Shown: positions 8,072-11,040 of the stretch, one piece after another | Numbering within the stretch: the stretch's first letter is position 1 | Layout: the number at the start of each line of letters is the position of its first letter | DNA from: Bacteroidota bacterium | GTDB taxonomy: Bacteria > Bacteroidota > Bacteroidia > Bacteroidales > VadinHA17 | DNA length: 11,040 nucleotides | Direction: 5' to 3' | Assembly: GCA_030593185.1 (NCBI GenBank) | Contig: JAUVHQ010000047.1 | Coordinates: 1-11,040, forward strand | Translations under genes and position numbers: made by a program | Notes under the pieces: generated by a model | Database searches by the model: none | What the model was told of the DNA's origin: nothing | Seen by the model: the letters and a program-made list of their open reading frames with translations, nothing else

Positions 8072-8134
8072 CAGTCGGCAGTCAACAGTCGGCAGTCGGC
8101 AGTCCACAGTCGGCAATCGGCAGTCGGCAATCGA
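8072..8134 (+). repeat. Heptanucleotide array A: nine CAGTCGG-type units
   Basis: Nine consecutive 7-nt units fit the pattern CA(G/A)TC followed by two variable bases: CAGTCGG, CAGTCAA, CAGTCGG, CAGTCGG, CAGTCCA, CAGTCGG, CAATCGG, CAGTCGG and CAATCGA. The phase is kept without gaps. Translated, the array gives meaningless runs such as RQSAVGNR, so the apparent 119-codon frame over it is not a gene. It starts about 20 nt after the pdxH stop and runs directly into the inverted-repeat core. Related arrays lie on the other side of glnA. Confidence 0.9.
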
Positions 8135-8164
8135 CTTAAAAATGCAAAGTATAATGAAATTAGC
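8133..8164 (+). repeat. Left arm of inverted repeat flanking glnA (32-bp core)
   Basis: The core begins GACTTAAAAATGCAAAG and ends TAGC. It matches the reverse complement of 9919-9950 at 30 of 32 positions, the first 21 being identical. The heptanucleotide array abuts it on the outer side, overlapping by two bases. The total distance between arms is about 1.75 kb and contains only glnA plus the pyrimidine tract. The origin is unknown. Confidence 0.88.
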
Positions 8165-8183
8165 CTAAAACTCAAGACCGTTT

Positions 8184-8331
8184 ATCCTTTTCTCCTTTTC
8201 TCCTCTTCTCCCTCAGCCCTCAGCCCTCCGCCTACTTACTACCTACTTTTTACTATTTACTTCTTTTCTCATTTTCTCCTCTTCTCCTTTTCTCATTTTC
8301 TCATTTTCTCTTTTTCTCATTTTCTCTTTTT
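8184..8331 (+). repeat. Pyrimidine-rich tract with TTTTCTC/TTTTCTCA repeats
   Basis: About 150 nt of the plus strand is dominated by C and T. It includes CTTTTCTC blocks, a doubled CAGCCCT, a CTACTTACTACC block, and a final stretch of TTTTCTC units at seven- to eight-base intervals (about 8262-8331). It lies just beyond the glnA stop codon at 8337, so the 3' end of a glnA transcript would be purine-rich. I see no stem-loop terminator in it. No gene is supported here. Confidence 0.8.
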
Positions 8332-8336
8332 AAAAC

Positions 8337-9842
8337 CTACATGCAATGAATATATTTCAAAACAACTTTACGTAGTTCCTCTTCTTTCCCATATAATCTT
8401 TCACTAAGACCTTTATCATTAAATGATTTTAATTTTTCAATAACATCACTAATTACCCCTGCCGGGAAGATGTTATTTTGCTCAAACAGTTTCCGGTGTT
8501 TCTCAAGTGCCTCTGCTGATTCCTGGCATGAGGAGGGAAGTTGCTGAAGTTTTGCCAATTGATCCTTATGTTTCTCATCAAAAATATTCACATCCACATA
8601 AAGTTCATCAGCCATTTTAAGTGCTCCTTCCATTTCAATTCCATGCTGCGCTGCAATTATCAAACCCGCCAGAAGTTCATAAATATCTGCTGAGCCGTCT
8701 GGTGCACGAAATTCTACAGTTTGTTTGTTTAACCGGGATTTTTCTTCTACAGGACTCAGGGGATTAACTTCATTTATCATATTTCCTGTTTTATTCCAAC
8801 CCAGTGGAACTCTTACCAATACCGACCTGTTCCGGTCACCCCAGCAAATATTAGTTGGAGCTTCCTGGTGGGGAACCAACCTGAGATAAGAGGTAGGAAT
8901 AGTATTCCCAAATGCGGTAAGTGCAGAAGCCACATCTAATATGCCGGCTATTATTTTCCGGGCTACATCACTAAGCCGGTCATTTTCAACCATTTTGTTT
9001 ACTCCGTCCTTTTCAAGCATCATATGAATATGTAAACCGCTGCCCGCTTTGCCAATAATAATTTTAGGGGCAAAACTAATCTCTACACCATACTCATAGC
9101 TCAGCATCCTGAGTATCCATTTTGCTATCAGCATCTGGTCAACTGCATCTTCAGCATCAACAGGCAGGAATTCTATTTCATGTTGTTCAAAATCTTCATC
9201 TTTCATTGAGAAACTTCCAACCTCCGAATGCCCGTACTTAATTTTACACCCGGCTGCAGCAATCAGCTCAAGTGCCTCCACCCGAAGATCCTCAAACTTG
9301 GCAAATGGTTTTGATTGATGATATCCTTTCTGGTTAAACAACGGATACAAGTCATCCTTATCAGAATTCACATAATATTCCAGTTCCCCCAATGCCTTGA
9401 ATGTATAACCGGTCTTATCCCTGAATTCTTTGTGCGCTTTTTGTAATATATATTCCGGTGAGCTTTCAAGTGGCTTCCCTTCGCTATTAAAAAATGAACA
9501 AAGGATCTCCAGTGTTGGACCTTCTGAAAAAGGATTCAGAAATGCTGTTTTATACCTGGGTATTACATACAGATCACTCGAGCCGGCTTCGATGAACGAA
9601 AACAGGCTGGATCCATCAACCCGCTCTCCGCTTGTAAGCACTGAATCAAGATGTTCCAGACTTGAAATAGCAAAATTCAATGATTTTAATTTCCCGTCCT
9701 CACCGGCATACCGAAAATTTATCATCTTTATTCCCCTGGCTTCAATAAACCTTATAAGATCACCTTTGGTAAATTCTGCCGGGTTTTTTTTGATAAATTG
9801 CACCAGTTCATTTGGATTAAGAGCAATTTTATTGTCTTTCAT
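8337..9842 (-). CDS. glnA: Glutamine synthetase, type I-like
   Basis: Cytoplasmic enzyme that makes glutamine from glutamate, ammonia and ATP. The length of 501 residues is slightly above the classical bacterial type I (about 470). The N-terminal beta-grasp domain ends near VDGSSL (75-80). Catalytic-domain features are GELEYY (152-157), HSEVGS (205-210), HEIEF (221-225), GSGLHIHM (267-274, His271), SYLRLVPHQEAP (318-329, with Arg321 and Glu327), NRS (338-340, Arg339) and VEFRAPDGS (376-384, with Glu377 and Arg379). The metal and glutamate ligands look intact. Between the EVG motif and QHEIEF there is an insert of about 7 residues where classical enzymes read EVGPGQ. A Tyr in the ELYVD segment (Tyr415) lies near the place of the adenylylated Tyr, but equivalence is uncertain. 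The related gamma-glutamylpolyamine synthetases are less likely. It is monocistronic here, between two repeat-filled gaps, and its leader lacks a clear Shine-Dalgarno site. Confidence 0.92.
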   Translation of the reverse strand: MKDNKIALNPNELVQFIKKNPAEFTKGDLIRFIEARGIKMINFRYAGEDGKLKSLNFAISSLEHLDSVLTSGERVDGSSLFSFIEAGSSDLYVIPRYKTAFLNPFSEGPTLEILCSFFNSEGKPLESSPEYILQKAHKEFRDKTGYTFKALGELEYYVNSDKDDLYPLFNQKGYHQSKPFAKFEDLRVEALELIAAAGCKIKYGHSEVGSFSMKDEDFEQHEIEFLPVDAEDAVDQMLIAKWILRMLSYEYGVEISFAPKIIIGKAGSGLHIHMMLEKDGVNKMVENDRLSDVARKIIAGILDVASALTAFGNTIPTSYLRLVPHQEAPTNICWGDRNRSVLVRVPLGWNKTGNMINEVNPLSPVEEKSRLNKQTVEFRAPDGSADIYELLAGLIIAAQHGIEMEGALKMADELYVDVNIFDEKHKDQLAKLQQLPSSCQESAEALEKHRKLFEQNNIFPAGVISDVIEKLKSFNDKGLSERLYGKEEELRKVVLKYIHCM

Positions 9843-9870
9843 AAAAACATTATTAATAACTATTTAATGT

Positions 9871-9896
9871 CTTCGCCTCGACTGCGCTCAGCATAA
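9871..9896. repeat. Possible dispersed short repeat (CTCGACTGCGCTCAGCAT) in the glnA leader
   Basis: This GC-richer stretch stands out in an AT-rich gap. The string CGACTGCGCTCAG resembles a short sequence I recall being scattered between genes in many Bacteroidota and other genomes. Only one copy is in the window, so repetition cannot be shown here. It lies 29-54 nt upstream of the glnA start, in the leader or promoter region. Confidence 0.4.
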
Positions 9897-9918
9897 AAAG
9901 TTTGGAATGCTAAAAATA

Positions 9919-9950
9919 GCTATTTTCACTATACTTTGCATTTTTAAGTC
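9919..9950 (-). repeat. Right arm of inverted repeat flanking glnA (32-bp core)
   Basis: Read on the minus strand this arm matches 8133-8164 with two mismatches, one at core position 22 (G for A) and one at position 28 (A for T). Next to and overlapping the inner end is a perfect 14-bp palindrome, AAAATAGCTATTTT (9913-9926). The arm lies 77-108 nt upstream of the glnA start, so it could also overlap its promoter region. Confidence 0.88.
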
Positions 9951-9952
9951 TG

Positions 9953-9980
9953 CAATCTTCAATCGGCAGTCGGCAATCTG
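9953..9980 (+). repeat. Heptanucleotide array B: four CAATCGG-type units
   Basis: Four 7-nt units in phase: CAATCTT, CAATCGG, CAGTCGG and CAATCTG. The family is the same as the array at 8072-8134 and the strand is the same. Relative to the neighbouring inverted-repeat core, however, the array is flipped compared with the left side. Confidence 0.8.
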
Positions 9981-10081
9981 AAGACCGGGTTATTTATACT
10001 TTTAGTATTAAATATACAGTTTAAGTTACTAAATCCAGTTGCCGTTGTGTTATAATGGTTCGATTGTTATTTACTTCCTTG

Positions 10082-10109
10082 CCGACTGTGGACTGTTGAC
10101 TGTAGTCTG
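10082..10109 (-). repeat. Heptanucleotide array C: four units on the minus strand
   Basis: Read on the minus strand the units are CAGACTA, CAGTCAA, CAGTCCA and CAGTCGG. The outer edge resembles the left element: the minus strand from 10117 to 10091 matches 8064-8090 at 23 of 27 positions, including TAATT and ATCAG. The array ends about 12 nt from the valS stop codon. About 100 nt of featureless AT-rich sequence (9981-10081) separates it from array B. Confidence 0.8.
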
Positions 10110-10120
10110 ATTAATTACTA

Positions 10121-11040
10121 TTATTTTAATTCTGCGATTCTTTCTTCAAGTATTTTGATATTCAATTCAGCGTCCGCTTTCTTGGTCTTTTCCATATCTA
10201 CCACCTTCTCCGGCGCGTTCTGAATAAAATGGGTATTGTTGAGTTTTTTCATCACCGTGGCCAGGAAGCCTCTTGAATAACCAAGTTCCTTCCTGAGTTT
10301 TTCAAGCTCTTCTTCCACATCCACCTTGTCCCCCAATGGAATAAAATATTCTGTGGTTTTTACTATAAAAGAGGCCACACCTTTTGGCTTTTCATCAACA
10401 AATTGAATGTCTGACAGGTTAGTCAGCTTTTTCAGCACTTCACCAAAACGGTTATCATAGTTTTCTTCATTTTCCCTAACCAGCAAAGTCAGGGGTTCTT
10501 TAACAGGAGTATTCTTTCCCTTCCTGATTGTTCTTACTGCACTTACTGTCTCTTTAGTTTTTTCAAACCTGCTAACAAGCGACTTGTCGTATGATGATGC
10601 CCCGGGCATCTTTGATACCATAATGCTTTCTCCATCCTTCCTGTCCCTGATAAGTTGCCATATTTCCTCGGTAATAAACGGAATAAAAGGATGCATGATC
10701 TTTAATAAATTTTCAAAGAAACCTGTTGTAGCTTCAAACGTCTTACTATCAATTGGTTTTTTGTATGACGGTTTGATGATCTCAAGATACCACGAAGCAA
10801 ATTCATCCCAGAATAGTTTATATACAGTCATTAATGCTTCGGATAAACGATACTGGGTAAATTGCTTTTCCAGCGTTTTTATTGCTTCATTCAATTTCGC
10901 ATCAAACCATTGAATAATTTTCGCTGATGCATCAGGTTGGTTAAGATCCTCATCAACCTTAAACGTTTTTATAAGTCTGAATGCATTCCATATCTTATTA
11001 CAAAAATTTCTCCCCTGCTCCGGCAGGCTCTCATCAAATA
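10121..11040 (-). CDS. valS: Valyl-tRNA synthetase, C-terminal part (5' end outside window)
   Basis: The frame is open from the right edge down to the TAA at 10121, giving 305 complete residues plus a partial codon. It starts in the anticodon-binding domain: the first visible motif is GRNFCNKIWNAFRLIK, followed by IIQWFDAKLNEA and YRLSEALMTVYKLFWDEF, then ASWYLEIIKP. HPFIPFITEEIWQ closes that domain. The last 70 or so residues form the ValS-type tRNA-binding coiled coil (VDVEEELEKLRKELG, NTHFIQNAPEKVV, then a helix ending ERIAELK). The enzyme charges tRNA-Val in the cytoplasm. The HIGH and KMSKS motifs and the editing domain lie outside the window. The frame passes through an internal TTG at 10894, which is an ordinary Leu codon and not the start. 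Confidence 0.95.
   Translation of the reverse strand, partial: FDESLPEQGRNFCNKIWNAFRLIKTFKVDEDLNQPDASAKIIQWFDAKLNEAIKTLEKQFTQYRLSEALMTVYKLFWDEFASWYLEIIKPSYKKPIDSKTFEATTGFFENLLKIMHPFIPFITEEIWQLIRDRKDGESIMVSKMPGASSYDKSLVSRFEKTKETVSAVRTIRKGKNTPVKEPLTLLVRENEENYDNRFGEVLKKLTNLSDIQFVDEKPKGVASFIVKTTEYFIPLGDKVDVEEELEKLRKELGYSRGFLATVMKKLNNTHFIQNAPEKVVDMEKTKKADAELNIKILEERIAELK

Noticed and set aside
8048..8407. A 119-codon plus-strand frame over the pdxH/glnA gap
   Set aside because: It is produced by the heptanucleotide array (RQSAV-type runs) and the pyrimidine tract (FSHF-type runs) and overlaps the end of glnA; no protein-like composition.
9430..9867. A 145-codon plus-strand frame
   Set aside because: It lies antisense to glnA, whose protein motifs are unmistakable; a shadow frame.
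8072..10109. CRISPR array
   Set aside because: Units are 7 nt with no spacers of regular length and no cas genes nearby.
8064..10117. A transposon carrying glnA
   Set aside because: Inverted repeats are present, but there is no transposase and no target-site duplication that I can see, and the arms are compound intergenic repeats and not typical terminal repeats.
9843..10120. tRNA or riboswitch in the glnA/valS gap
   Set aside because: No cloverleaf, T-loop or known aptamer motif; the gap is explained by repeats and AT-rich sequence.
10584..10913. A 109-codon plus-strand frame
   Set aside because: Antisense shadow of valS.

Overview
The window looks like a chromosomal segment from an AT-rich member of the Bacteroidota, probably an environmental lineage near the Bacteroidales or Marinilabiliales. 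The evidence is the glycine-rich secreted protein of a type seen among type IX secretion (T9SS) cargo, a periplasmic DUF4783 protein next to nadC, a very large multi-pass NtrY-like sensor kinase, mostly weak Shine-Dalgarno sites, and one TAnnTTTG-type -7 box. Genus and species cannot be read from the sequence.

Layout. Positions 1-967 (minus) hold the N-terminal 322 residues of a large secreted protein that runs off the left edge. Positions 1103-1213 (minus) hold a 36-codon remnant resembling only the start of an MBL-fold hydrolase gene. Positions 1237-4959 (minus) encode a 1240-residue orphan membrane histidine kinase. A divergent intergenic region leads into a tight plus-strand cluster at 5187-8051: DUF4783 protein, nadC, a YihY/BrkB-type membrane protein and pdxH. 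This is probably one operon, since gaps are 6-8 nt and one pair overlaps. The convergent pdxH/glnA gap (8052-8336) is filled with heptanucleotide repeats, one arm of an inverted repeat and a pyrimidine-rich tract. A glutamine synthetase follows on the minus strand (8337-9842). Another repeat-rich gap (9843-10120) comes next, then the C-terminal 305 residues of valyl-tRNA synthetase, running off the right edge.

Function. Most genes are housekeeping: NAD synthesis (NadC), PLP supply (PdxH), ammonia assimilation (GS) and translation (ValS). The sensor kinase has three likely extracytoplasmic regions and no response regulator beside it here.

What stands out. (1) glnA sits between two inverted copies of a repeat element: a 32-bp core with 30 identities plus 7-bp repeat arrays. 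(2) The MBL-fold remnant lies directly behind the kinase gene. (3) PdxH has changed residues at four positions that bind FMN or substrate in known enzymes. (4) The kinase has an unusually elaborate membrane region. I found no complete mobile element, CRISPR array, tRNA or rRNA, and no clear case for a new multi-gene system.
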